DNA of 64,000 nt, taken from contig JBEKYC010000025.1 in NCBI GenBank assembly GCA_049511415.1, positions 24,519 to 88,518 on the forward strand, given 5' to 3'. The notes under the pieces are model-generated. The model was not told the DNA's origin, ran no database searches, and was given only the letters and a program-made list of their open reading frames with translations. The stretch is from Bog-159 sp049511415. GTDB taxonomy: Bacteria; Acidobacteriota; Terriglobia; Bryobacterales; Bryobacteraceae. Below, in pieces: positions 34,445 through 42,083 of the stretch. A program made the position numbers and the translations under genes. The first letter of the stretch is position 1; each line of letters begins with the position of its first letter.

Positions 34445-34924
34445 ATGGCATCCGTCAACAAGGTCATCCTGATCGGTAATCTCGGCCGCGACGCCGAAAC
34501 CAAATTCACGCCCTCGGGCACATCCGTCACGAATTTCTCCCTGGCTACCACGCGCCGCTGGAAGGACCAGGGTTCCGGCGAATGGAAAGAGCAAACCGAT
34601 TGGCATCGCGTGAAATACTGGCGCGCGGAAAACGTCGCCAACTATCTCTTAAAGGGTAAACAGGTTTACGTGGAAGGCCGCCTGGAAACGCGCAGCTACG
34701 ACGACAAGGATGGCAAAAAGGTCTACACTACGGAAGTCGTTTGCGAGCATCTGGTTTTGCTCGGCGGACGCCAGGATTCCGGCGGGTCCGCGCCCGACGA
34801 ATACAGCCAGCAACCGGTCTCGATGCCGCGCAGCGCCGGGCGTCCGGCCAGTCAACCTGCGGCGCCGCCTCCCGACGAACCGGGCTTTAATCAGGGCATC
34901 ACTGACGACGACGTGCCGTTCTGA
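34445..34924 (+). CDS. ssb: Single-stranded DNA-binding protein
   Basis: The 159-residue protein has the OB fold of bacterial SSB (residues 1-110: MASVNKVILIGNLGRDAETK, FSLATTRRWKD, WHRVKYWRAENVANYLLKG) and a disordered Pro/Gln-rich linker. It ends in the acidic tip DDDVPF that recruits replication and repair partners. The start at 34445 fits the family; the frame is open further upstream to 34340 but is not conserved there. It is followed after 7 nt by an unknown gene. Confidence 0.95.
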   Translation: MASVNKVILIGNLGRDAETKFTPSGTSVTNFSLATTRRWKDQGSGEWKEQTDWHRVKYWRAENVANYLLKGKQVYVEGRLETRSYDDKDGKKVYTTEVVCEHLVLLGGRQDSGGSAPDEYSQQPVSMPRSAGRPASQPAAPPPDEPGFNQGITDDDVPF

Positions 34925-34931
34925 CTCGCCC

Positions 34932-35396
34932 ATGACCGAGATGCGGATCGCTGACCAGACGATCCGATGCGATCGCGACGCAACGGCGGCGATCTATGGA
35001 ACTCTGAAACACGGCTATGCGGAACAGTGTGGCTGTATCTTCTGCAAGAATTTCGCCGCTCAGCGGGATCTGATTTATCCGGCTTCCTTCAAAGCACTCC
35101 TTGAACGCCTAGGCATCGATTCGAGCAAGGAAGGCGAGGCATTCGAATATGGACCGCTTCCGGACGGATGCCATCTCTATGGCGGCTGGTTCTATTTCGT
35201 GGGAGAAATGGTAACTGCCGGCGAATACAACTGCAACGCTCCGGATGCCCACCATTTCGAGTACTTCTTCACCAAGTCGCATCCCCACGCCGAGGCTTTC
35301 CGTGGTGGGCCGATCCTGGCAATCGAATTCACAACTCACGTTAAGTGGGTGCTTCCCGACAGTGAATGCGGCGAAGTCCGCGTAAAACCGTTCTGA
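34932..35396 (+). CDS. Conserved protein of unknown function with CxCxxC motif
   Basis: The 154-residue soluble protein has a C33-x-C35-x2-C38 cluster (EQCGCIFCKNF) and an aromatic core (YGGWFYFVGEMV; HHFEYFFTKSHPHAEAF). I do not recognise a named family. The cysteines could bind metal, but this is a guess. It starts 7 nt after ssb and is probably co-transcribed, and is convergent with the cupin gene (4 bp between stops). Confidence 0.65.
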   Translation: MTEMRIADQTIRCDRDATAAIYGTLKHGYAEQCGCIFCKNFAAQRDLIYPASFKALLERLGIDSSKEGEAFEYGPLPDGCHLYGGWFYFVGEMVTAGEYNCNAPDAHHFEYFFTKSHPHAEAFRGGPILAIEFTTHVKWVLPDSECGEVRVKPF

Positions 35397-35400
35397 GAAA

Positions 35401-35811
35401 CTACCGGTCTTTGCCCGCGTCCTTCATCTCGATCAATAGCATCTCCATCGGCTGCGTGTTCAGATTCTTCGCCGAATGCGTATCGCCGTAGAGCCAGCGG
35501 GTCTCGCCGGTTTGCATGTGCACGTCCTGAATGTGTCCGCCAGGCTCGGTGAAACGCAGGTGGCACTCCGCGACGCAAACCGCGACCGCGTCTACATCAT
35601 CATGCATCGGCACCGCTTCGTCCGCTTTCAGCGTCAGGCGAATGGTGCGCACATGCTCGTTTTCAAATTCCAGGGTGTAGTGTTTGGCGTCGATCTTCAG
35701 CGGATCGCGCCGTGCGAAGAAGTCCGCCGGAACAATATCCGGCGGAAGACGGAAATCTGGCCTTTGCCCGTATGCGCTCAATGCCAGCAAGGCAAGCAGT
35801 AGGGTCCGCAT
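35401..35811 (-). CDS. Exported cupin-fold protein
   Basis: The 136-residue product has a signal peptide (MRTLLLALLALSAYG) and one cupin-like beta-barrel (about 45-130; FENEHVRTIRLTLKADEAVP and HMQTGETRWLYGDTHSAKN). The canonical cupin histidines are only partly present, so an enzyme function is unclear. GGGG lies just upstream of the ATG. It follows the CDGSH gene by 9 nt on the same strand. Confidence 0.7.
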   Translation of the reverse strand: MRTLLLALLALSAYGQRPDFRLPPDIVPADFFARRDPLKIDAKHYTLEFENEHVRTIRLTLKADEAVPMHDDVDAVAVCVAECHLRFTEPGGHIQDVHMQTGETRWLYGDTHSAKNLNTQPMEMLLIEMKDAGKDR

Positions 35812-35820
35812 GCCCCTATG

Positions 35821-36048
35821 CTACAACTTTGGTTTGGGCGGAGGGAGTTCGCGTGCCACGCAGGTATCCTCGAAGCCGGTGCGGCCGTGCGCGCCGTCGC
35901 AGAACGGCTTGTTGGCCGATTGCCCGCAACGGCATAGCGAGATCACCGTGCGCCCCGCCAGCCCGAACTCCCCGCCGGTCTGATCGTGAATTGTGAATTC
36001 GCCTTCGATGCGGATCGGGCCGTTATTGATTGCTGTCACTTTTGCCAT
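35821..36048 (-). CDS. CDGSH iron-sulfur domain protein
   Basis: The 75-residue protein has one CDGSH-type zinc-finger-like domain that binds a labile 2Fe-2S cluster by three Cys and one His: C39, C41, C50 and H54 in CRCGQSANKPFCDGAH. Bacterial members are small soluble redox or cluster-transfer proteins. The length is normal for the family. It is upstream of the cupin gene in what looks like a two-gene operon. Confidence 0.92.
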   Translation of the reverse strand: MAKVTAINNGPIRIEGEFTIHDQTGGEFGLAGRTVISLCRCGQSANKPFCDGAHGRTGFEDTCVARELPPPKPKL

Positions 36049-36074
36049 GCTACGGATGGTAGCATGCGCGCGAA

Positions 36075-36899
36075 TCAGGGCTTCTTGGGCTCCGGCTTCG
36101 GTTGGTCCTTCTTTTGGTCGTCGACCACGTCGCCGAACGTGATGGACGACTTGCCCTGGAACTTCTTGTAGTCCTTGTAAGTCACGATCATTCGTATGTG
36201 CTGGTTCAAATCTCTGAAGTGCAGCGTGTCGTCGGCGTAGGTGTAGGTCGGGAACCAGTATTTGCCGTCGATCTGCTCGCGCAGAGTCTCGAACTTGGGA
36301 AATTGCTGGTCGTCGTTCTTCTTCAAGTAGCCGGTAGCTTTGCCGTATGTCTTTACAATCTGAAAATCACGATCGTCCACCCAGATTTGGCCTTCAAAAA
36401 ACCGCTTGCCCGGCGTTAGCTTCTTGGGCTTCACCGCGAACACGTAACAGGCAATTTCGTCGGCGTTTTGTTTGCCCAGGTAATGGATGTTGTACTCGGC
36501 AACCTGGTCCGTGGTCAACACGAAAGGCTCCGTGTTGCGCATATCCTCCATGTCCTCTGGACTGAGCAGGATATGTTGCAAAGTGATCACCGGTGCGTAC
36601 GTGACGTGCTCCGTGCGCTTGCCTTCCGGCGTGAACGTCACATCTTGGACGATCTCGTATTTCCCCTGCGGACTGCCGGATTCATCCAACTCCTGGAATT
36701 TTACGGTCTGTTTGTAGGTGTAATTCTCCAGCGCCGTGGCGAATTCCTTTTCCTTGGCCGCAAATTTCCGAATGATCTCTTCTTCGTTGACCTCGGGACC
36801 GCTGGCGGTGGCCGGCGTGACAGGCGGCTTATTGGGGTCGTCCGCCCAGACGGCCAGACAGACCGCCGCAAACAAAACAACTTGAGCGAATCGACGCAT
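36075..36899 (-). CDS. Exported LolA-like outer-membrane protein of unknown function
   Basis: The 274-residue product has a signal peptide (FAQVVLFAAVCLAVWA) and a half-barrel pattern like LolA/LolB-type lipoprotein-sorting proteins: ALENYTYKQTVKFQEL, YVFAVKPKKLTPGKRFFEG, IWVDDRDFQIVKTYG and YWFPTYTYADD. It ends in a Lys/Pro/Asp tail. Such acidobacterial proteins are exported, and their ligands are unknown. A good ribosome binding site, GAGGGGAAG, precedes the ATG. It is a single gene upstream of the CDGSH pair on the same strand. Confidence 0.72.
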   Translation of the reverse strand: MRRFAQVVLFAAVCLAVWADDPNKPPVTPATASGPEVNEEEIIRKFAAKEKEFATALENYTYKQTVKFQELDESGSPQGKYEIVQDVTFTPEGKRTEHVTYAPVITLQHILLSPEDMEDMRNTEPFVLTTDQVAEYNIHYLGKQNADEIACYVFAVKPKKLTPGKRFFEGQIWVDDRDFQIVKTYGKATGYLKKNDDQQFPKFETLREQIDGKYWFPTYTYADDTLHFRDLNQHIRMIVTYKDYKKFQGKSSITFGDVVDDQKKDQPKPEPKKP

Positions 36900-36942
36900 C
36901 TTCCCCTCTTCGAAGTGACGTTTTCGGAAACCGGCGGGTTTC

Positions 36943-38121
36943 CTACTTGCCCAACAGCTTTTTGGCGATCGTCATCAACTGTATGTTGCTGGTGCCCTCA
37001 TAAATCCGGCCGATCTTGGCGTCCCGGTAGAGTTTTTCCACCGGATAATCCTTGGTAATGCCTACGCCGCCGTGCACCTCAATGGCCTTGGACGCCACCT
37101 TCTCGGCGATCTCGGAGCTGTAGTACTTGGCCATGGCCGCTTCGGTCTGGAACGGCATACCGGCATCCCGCAACCGCGCGGCGTTGTACACCAGCAGCCG
37201 CGCCGCCTCCACCTCGGTGGCCATGACCGCAAGCTGGAATTGCACTCCCTGGAACTCGCCGATGGACTTGCCGAACTGCTTGCGCTCCCGCGCGTAGGCC
37301 ACCGCGTGCTCCAGCGCGCCGCGCGCCAGCCCGATCATCTGCGAGCCGATGGCGATGCGCCCTTCGTTCAATGTCTCGATGGCGATCTTGTAGCCTTTGC
37401 CGACCTCGCCGATCACGTTCTCCTTCGGCACGCGGCAATTATCCAGGATCAGTTCACAAGTAGACGACGCCCGGATGCCCAGCTTGTCTTCTTTCTTGCC
37501 GACCTGAAAACCCGTGAAGGCGCGCTCGATCAGAAATGCTGTGATTCCCCGGTATCCTGCCGCCGGATCGGCATTGGCGAACAGCAGGAACAATCCCGAT
37601 TCGGCGGCGTTGGTAATCCACAGCTTACGGCCGGTGACCAGAAAGTGATCGCCCGCATCCACCGCGCGCGTCGCCATGGCGAAGGCATCCGAACCCGAGC
37701 CCGCCTCGGACAGCGCATAAGAGGCCACCGTGTCCGTAGCCAGGCGCGGCAGGTACTTCTTCTTCTGCGCGGCATTGGCCCACTTCAGGACGGCGTTATT
37801 GACGATGGTATTCTGCACGTCCGCGATCACGCCGGCTGACGGATCGACCGCCGACAATTCCTCCACCGCCAGGATGCACTGAAAGAAGCTGCCGCCTGAG
37901 CCGCCGTATTCTTCGGGGATCTCGATGCCCATCAAGCCCAACTCGAAAAACTGGCGGATGATGTCCTTGCGAAACACCCCGGCTTCGTCCATCTCGCGGA
38001 CGTACGGCCCGATCTGTTCGCGCGCGAACTGGCGCACGGTGGTCTGAAAAAGCTTCTCTTCTTCCGATAACGCGGTGAGAGGCTGCGGATGAATCTCGGC
38101 TTGCTGCGCGCTGGCTGGCAT
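36943..38121 (-). CDS. Acyl-CoA dehydrogenase
   Basis: The 392-residue flavoenzyme catalyses alpha,beta-dehydrogenation of acyl-CoA esters. N-terminal, middle (YALSEAGSGSDAFAM; LWITNAAESGLFLLFA) and C-terminal helical domains are all present, and the catalytic base is E375 in RIYEGTSNIQL. This position of the glutamate and the overall length match short-chain or short/branched-chain dehydrogenases. The electron acceptor would be ETF, whose genes are not nearby. It lies 12 nt after the alanine dehydrogenase stop in the direction of transcription, so the two are likely an operon. Confidence 0.93.
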   Translation of the reverse strand: MPASAQQAEIHPQPLTALSEEEKLFQTTVRQFAREQIGPYVREMDEAGVFRKDIIRQFFELGLMGIEIPEEYGGSGGSFFQCILAVEELSAVDPSAGVIADVQNTIVNNAVLKWANAAQKKKYLPRLATDTVASYALSEAGSGSDAFAMATRAVDAGDHFLVTGRKLWITNAAESGLFLLFANADPAAGYRGITAFLIERAFTGFQVGKKEDKLGIRASSTCELILDNCRVPKENVIGEVGKGYKIAIETLNEGRIAIGSQMIGLARGALEHAVAYARERKQFGKSIGEFQGVQFQLAVMATEVEAARLLVYNAARLRDAGMPFQTEAAMAKYYSSEIAEKVASKAIEVHGGVGITKDYPVEKLYRDAKIGRIYEGTSNIQLMTIAKKLLGK

Positions 38122-38132
38122 GGCGTCACTTC

Positions 38133-39245
38133 CTATACTACACCGGCCAATTCGCGGTACTGGCGGCCCTGCGATGCGGCTACGGCGGCGTGCGTGACGA
38201 AGCCGTTATAGGTGTTCACGCCTTCGCGCAGGCCTTCGTGCTCCGTGCAGGCGCGCTCCAGTCCTTTGTTGGCGAGTTGCATGAGGTAGGGGAAAGTGGC
38301 GTTGGTAAGCGCGAAGGTCGAAGTATGCGGCACGGCCGCGGGCATGTTCGAGACGCAGTAGTGCAGCACGCCATCCACGAAGTAGATCGGCTCGGTATGC
38401 GTAGTGGCGTGCGAAGTTTCGAAGCAGCCGCCCTGGTCGATGGCCACATCCACCACCACTGCCCCGTGTTTCATGTTGGCGATCATCTCGCGCCGCACCA
38501 GCTTGGGCGCCGACGCGCCCGGGATGAGCACAGCCCCTACCACCAGGTCCGCGCTTTTCAACGTTTCGCTGATGGTCCAGGCGTTGGACGCGAGCGTTAC
38601 GATCTGGCCGCCGAAGATATCATCCAATTGGCGCAGGCGGTTCAAATTGCGGTCGATCATGGTGACGTGCGCACCCATCCCCAGCGCGATCTTGGCGGCG
38701 TTAGTGCCCACCACGCCCCCGCCGATGATTACGCAATTGGCCGGCGCCACTCCGGGTACGCCGCCGAGCAGTACACCGCGGCCCCCGTTGGGCGCTTCCA
38801 GGTATTGCGCGCCCACTTGCACGGACATCCGTCCGGCCACTTCGCTCATGGGAGTCAGCAGCGGCAGCGATCCGTCGGGGTCATGGATCGTTTCGTACGC
38901 CACGCCGTTCACTTTGGCTTCGAGCATGCGGTTGGTCAGCTCCGGCAGCGGCGCCAGATGCAGATAGGTGAACAGGATCAAGCCGGGCCTCAAATGCCCG
39001 TATTCCTGCGGTTGCGGCTCTTTGACTTTGACCACCAGGTCGGCACGCCGCCAGACCTCCGCGGCCGATGGCAGGATCTCGGCGCCCGCCGCGGCGTACT
39101 CCTGGTCCGTGAGCACGCTCCCCTGGCCGGCGGTGGATTGTACCAACACCTGGTGGCCGGCCTCGCACAGTGCCGTCACTCCGCTGGGCACGAGGCCTAC
39201 GCGCGTCTCATGATCTTTGACTTCCTTGGGGACCCCGACGATCAT
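38133..39245 (-). CDS. ald: Alanine dehydrogenase
   Basis: The 370-residue enzyme interconverts L-alanine and pyruvate with NAD. All key residues sit at the positions known for Ald: R15, K75 (VVKVKEPQ) and H96 (TYLHLAPL). The NAD-binding glycine motif is [19 protein letters not shown]. The length is exactly that of the family. ATG 39245 is chosen because GGAGGAGC lies just upstream; the frame is open to 39308. The acyl-CoA dehydrogenase gene follows closely. Confidence 0.95.
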   Translation of the reverse strand: MIVGVPKEVKDHETRVGLVPSGVTALCEAGHQVLVQSTAGQGSVLTDQEYAAAGAEILPSAAEVWRRADLVVKVKEPQPQEYGHLRPGLILFTYLHLAPLPELTNRMLEAKVNGVAYETIHDPDGSLPLLTPMSEVAGRMSVQVGAQYLEAPNGGRGVLLGGVPGVAPANCVIIGGGVVGTNAAKIALGMGAHVTMIDRNLNRLRQLDDIFGGQIVTLASNAWTISETLKSADLVVGAVLIPGASAPKLVRREMIANMKHGAVVVDVAIDQGGCFETSHATTHTEPIYFVDGVLHYCVSNMPAAVPHTSTFALTNATFPYLMQLANKGLERACTEHEGLREGVNTYNGFVTHAAVAASQGRQYRELAGVV

Positions 39246-39326
39246 CGAAGTGCTCCTCCATAGCGTGGTGCTGAAATAGCGTATCACACGCCACGAGGGC
39301 CGGTTCATCTGCCGTCCGCGCGGGGA

Positions 39327-39479
39327 TCAGTGCGCCCGCTTGAAAAACTGGACCTCCCGTTCATGTTTCTCGGCGGCCTCGCGAGTCTTGAATGTGCCCA
39401 GATTCCTTGGTTTACCGGTCTTGGCGTCCGTCTTTCTGGAATACAGGCGATACTCCCCGTTCTTGAGTTTCCGAATCAT
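39327..39479 (-). CDS. Small basic conserved protein of unknown function
   Basis: This 50-residue basic protein begins MIRKLKNGEYRLYSRKTDAK and ends EREVQFFKRAH; the middle reads RNLGTFKTREAAEKHER. Short proteins of this pattern occur widely in Proteobacteria and Acidobacteriota and have no known function; the C-terminal half resembles a small nucleic-acid-binding hairpin, which is a guess. The gene is below common length cut-offs. AGG lies near the ATG at 39479. Confidence 0.6.
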   Translation of the reverse strand: MIRKLKNGEYRLYSRKTDAKTGKPRNLGTFKTREAAEKHEREVQFFKRAH

Positions 39480-39823
39480 ACCTGGCGAGCCCCCTTTTGC
39501 GTCTTGCGGTGCACTTTGGCCGCGCCCTGCCGTGTCTTGCCTGCAGCCTGGTGGACGGCCTTCTTCGTGCCGCAATTCAGCCGCCCTTTTTGGCTGGCTT
39601 GGCAGTGCCATCAGCCGTTTCGCGGTCCGTGGCCATACCACCGTCGGCAGGCCGGCTGCCAAACCAACGTCAGGGCGTATGTTTTGAAGGAATCTAAGTA
39701 TCACGGAATTCATGGTGCAGGCTGAGCACCACCGTGATCGGCCGTCCTTACTTCTGATTCCCGTCATTCCGCACCTTGGCGGCACCCAAGCCCCCCCCTC
39801 CTGGAGCAGCACGGATTCAGTCT
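39480..39823. other. Intergenic region with a possible broken small basic gene
   Basis: No intact gene is visible. On the minus strand an ATG at about 39640 opens MATDRETADGTAKPAKKGG and stops. A neighbouring frame then gives CGTKKAVHQAAGKTRQGAAK and RKTQKGARQV up to the start of the 50-residue gene. The two could be halves of one Lys/Ala-rich, DNA-binding-like protein split by a frameshift. Nothing is recognised between 39660 and 39823. Confidence 0.3.
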
Positions 39824-40540
39824 TTACGCCGCGTGCATTTCGCCGCGCGCCTTGGCAATCGCGTCCAGATACTGGCGCGCCCGCTCCTCGATCAGGTCGT
39901 AGCGGTTCTCCCGTATGAGTTTGGCGTCGACCAGTTCGCCGCCCACCGCCACCGCGCACGCGCCCGCCTTCAGAAACTCGCCCGCGGTTTCCAGATTCAC
40001 GCCCCCGGTTGGAATCATTTCGATTTGTGGAAATGGGCCTTTGAGAGCCTTGATGTACTTCGGTCCACCCACGTTGCCGCAGGGGAAAACTTTCACCACA
40101 TCGGCGCCCGCCTCCCACGCGGTCAGGACTTCCGTGGGGGTCAACGCGCCGGGGCAAATCACCTTGGCATAGCGCTTAACCATCTCGATAGTGGCCAGTT
40201 TCAAACTGGGCGTGACGAAAAACTCGGCGCCCGCCAGCATGCAGATGCGCGCGGTCTCCGGGTCCAACACGGTGCCGGCGCCCAGCACGATTTGGTCTCC
40301 GAACCGGTCGGCGATCTTCTCGAGGGCGCGCACGGCGCCCGGCACGGTCATGGTGATTTCCGCCGAGCGCACGCCACCCCTGTAAATGGCTTCGATGGCG
40401 AGTATGGCGCTCTCCGCGCCGGCCGTGCGCACCACCGGCACGATTCCGATGCCGGTGATCCGCGCAAGAGTCTCTGCAGCCTTCATGAAATTGAACGTAA
40501 CATGCCGGCTTCTCCGCCGCCGTAGCCGGGCTTCGATCAC
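39824..40540 (-). CDS. KDPG/KHG aldolase
   Basis: The 238-residue product is a class I aldolase of the Eda family that splits 2-keto-3-deoxy-6-phosphogluconate or a related keto-acid to pyruvate and an aldehyde. The Schiff-base lysine is K150 (ADVVKVFPC) and the catalytic glutamate is E61 (RSAEITMTVP); PTGGVNLETAGEFLKAG is the phosphate-binding region. The GTG at 40540 has an excellent ribosome binding site (AGAGGAAAGG, seven bases away) but adds an 18-residue basic extension before the family-typical start at ATG 40486. Single gene; the pathway partner Edd is not in the window. Confidence 0.9.
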   Translation of the reverse strand: MIEARLRRRRSRHVTFNFMKAAETLARITGIGIVPVVRTAGAESAILAIEAIYRGGVRSAEITMTVPGAVRALEKIADRFGDQIVLGAGTVLDPETARICMLAGAEFFVTPSLKLATIEMVKRYAKVICPGALTPTEVLTAWEAGADVVKVFPCGNVGGPKYIKALKGPFPQIEMIPTGGVNLETAGEFLKAGACAVAVGGELVDAKLIRENRYDLIEERARQYLDAIAKARGEMHAA

Positions 40541-40642
40541 GTTCGATCCTTTCCTCTAACTGGCTCAGTTTCAATGAGAACGAGGAATGGCGGCGCAATG
40601 CATCCGGCGCCTTCCGCGTAAACTGAGTCTGCGTGGGGGCCC

Positions 40643-42061
40643 ATGAGCAGACTACTGCGGATTCTACAGGTGGAAGACGACGAAAGCGATGCCGCCATGG
40701 TGGTGCGTCACATGGAGCAGGCCGGTTACTCGGTCCAGTCGCTGCGTGTGCAAGACGCCGAAGAGATGCGGCAGGCTATCGCCGAACAGGCCTGGGACGT
40801 CGTCATCGCGGACTACCATTTGCCGCGCTTTGATGCGCCCGGCGCCCTCCGCATTCTCCTCGATGCCGGTCTCGATACGCCCTTCGTGGTCGTCTCCGGC
40901 GTCCTGGGTGACGACCTCGGCGTGCAGATGATGAAAGCCGGCGCTCATGACTACTTAAGCAAGAGCGATCTCGGCCGCCTGGCCGCCGCCGTCGAGCGCG
41001 AGGTCCGCGAGGCCCGCGGCCGTCACGACCGCCGGGACCTGGAGAAGGAATTCGTTGCCCGGCAGCGGCGCGACGAGGAAGCCTTGCGCCAATCCAATGC
41101 CCGCCTCATCGCCGTATTGGAAAGCATTACGGACGGACTCTTTACCCTCGGACCAGACTGGCGCTTCACCTATCTCAACGCCCAGGCGGAAAGGTTGCTG
41201 CGCCGCACGCGGCAGGAGGTGTTAGGCCGCAGCTTCTGGCAGGATTTTCCCGAAAACGTTTTCCGCCGGATGTTCGAGCACGCGACACAGACCGGGACGG
41301 CGGTCCATTTCGACGCGTTCTCGACCCTTTTCTCCGGATGGTTCGAGGTCCACGCCTATCCCTCCACCGAAGGCTTATCCGTGTACTTCCGTGACATCAC
41401 CGAGCGCCGCCAGGCCGAAGAGCGCATTCGCTGTTCCTTGCTGGAGAAGGAAGTGCTGCTGCGCGAGGTGCATCACCGGGTCAAGAACAACCTGCAGGTG
41501 ATCTGCAGCATGCTGCGCCTCCAGGCGCGTACCCTGCACGACGAAACCACCTTGCAGGTCCTGAAGGAGTGCGGCGACCGCGTCCAGGCCATGGCCCACC
41601 TGCACGAACAACTGCATCACGCCAAGGACCTGAGCACCATCGACCTCGGCGATTACTTGCGCACCGTGGCTATCAGCTTGTTCTCCTCATACGGCGTAAA
41701 TTCGGATCAACTCCATCTGGAACCCGCCGGACGCGAGGTGCGCGTCGCCGCCGATACGGCTACCGCTTGTGGCATGATTGTCCAGGAGTTGGTATCGAAC
41801 GCCCTGAAGTATGCCCTCCCGGATGGCGATGGTTCGGTTACTCTGAGTGTGAAAGCAAAGCCTGACGGAGGCGTCGAGGTTGTCGTCGCGGACGACGGGC
41901 CTGGATTTTCCGAAACGGCTTCCACCGGGGTTCCGCGCCGCTCCTTAGGTATGCGTCTGGTGGAGTTATTCGCGGATCAGATTTCCGCTAAGATTGCGCG
42001 GTCCGGGCCGCCCGGCACCACTTACCGGTTGTCGTTTCAGCCGGCCACTGCACAATCTTAG
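40643..42061 (+). CDS. Receiver-PAS-histidine kinase (HisKA_2 type)
   Basis: The 472-residue soluble protein has a receiver domain (residues 5-125; phosphoacceptor D57 in VVIADYHLPRF), a PAS domain (about 150-265; ITDGLFTLGPDWRFTYLNAQ), a HisKA_2 dimerisation domain with H277 (LLREVHHRVKNNLQ) and an HATPase domain (VQELVSNALKYALP; ADDGPGF). This order is common in bacteriophytochrome-like and HWE-type kinases that pass phosphate to stand-alone receivers. No membrane segment is seen, so it is a cytoplasmic sensor. It faces the gene at 42084 with 22 bp between stops. Confidence 0.9.
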   Translation: MSRLLRILQVEDDESDAAMVVRHMEQAGYSVQSLRVQDAEEMRQAIAEQAWDVVIADYHLPRFDAPGALRILLDAGLDTPFVVVSGVLGDDLGVQMMKAGAHDYLSKSDLGRLAAAVEREVREARGRHDRRDLEKEFVARQRRDEEALRQSNARLIAVLESITDGLFTLGPDWRFTYLNAQAERLLRRTRQEVLGRSFWQDFPENVFRRMFEHATQTGTAVHFDAFSTLFSGWFEVHAYPSTEGLSVYFRDITERRQAEERIRCSLLEKEVLLREVHHRVKNNLQVICSMLRLQARTLHDETTLQVLKECGDRVQAMAHLHEQLHHAKDLSTIDLGDYLRTVAISLFSSYGVNSDQLHLEPAGREVRVAADTATACGMIVQELVSNALKYALPDGDGSVTLSVKAKPDGGVEVVVADDGPGFSETASTGVPRRSLGMRLVELFADQISAKIARSGPPGTTYRLSFQPATAQS

Positions 42062-42083
42062 CGCGGCGCCATCCCGTCATCTC

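Noticed and set aside
36102..39263. Long plus-strand open frames opposite the acyl-CoA dehydrogenase and alanine dehydrogenase genes
   Set aside because: They are mirror frames of high-GC genes with His/Arg/Gln-rich composition and no family features.
39327..40157. A 276-residue minus-strand open frame covering the KDPG aldolase 5' half and the small basic gene
   Set aside because: Its first part runs inside the aldolase gene in another frame and has an Arg/Gly-rich shadow composition; only the last 50 residues look real.
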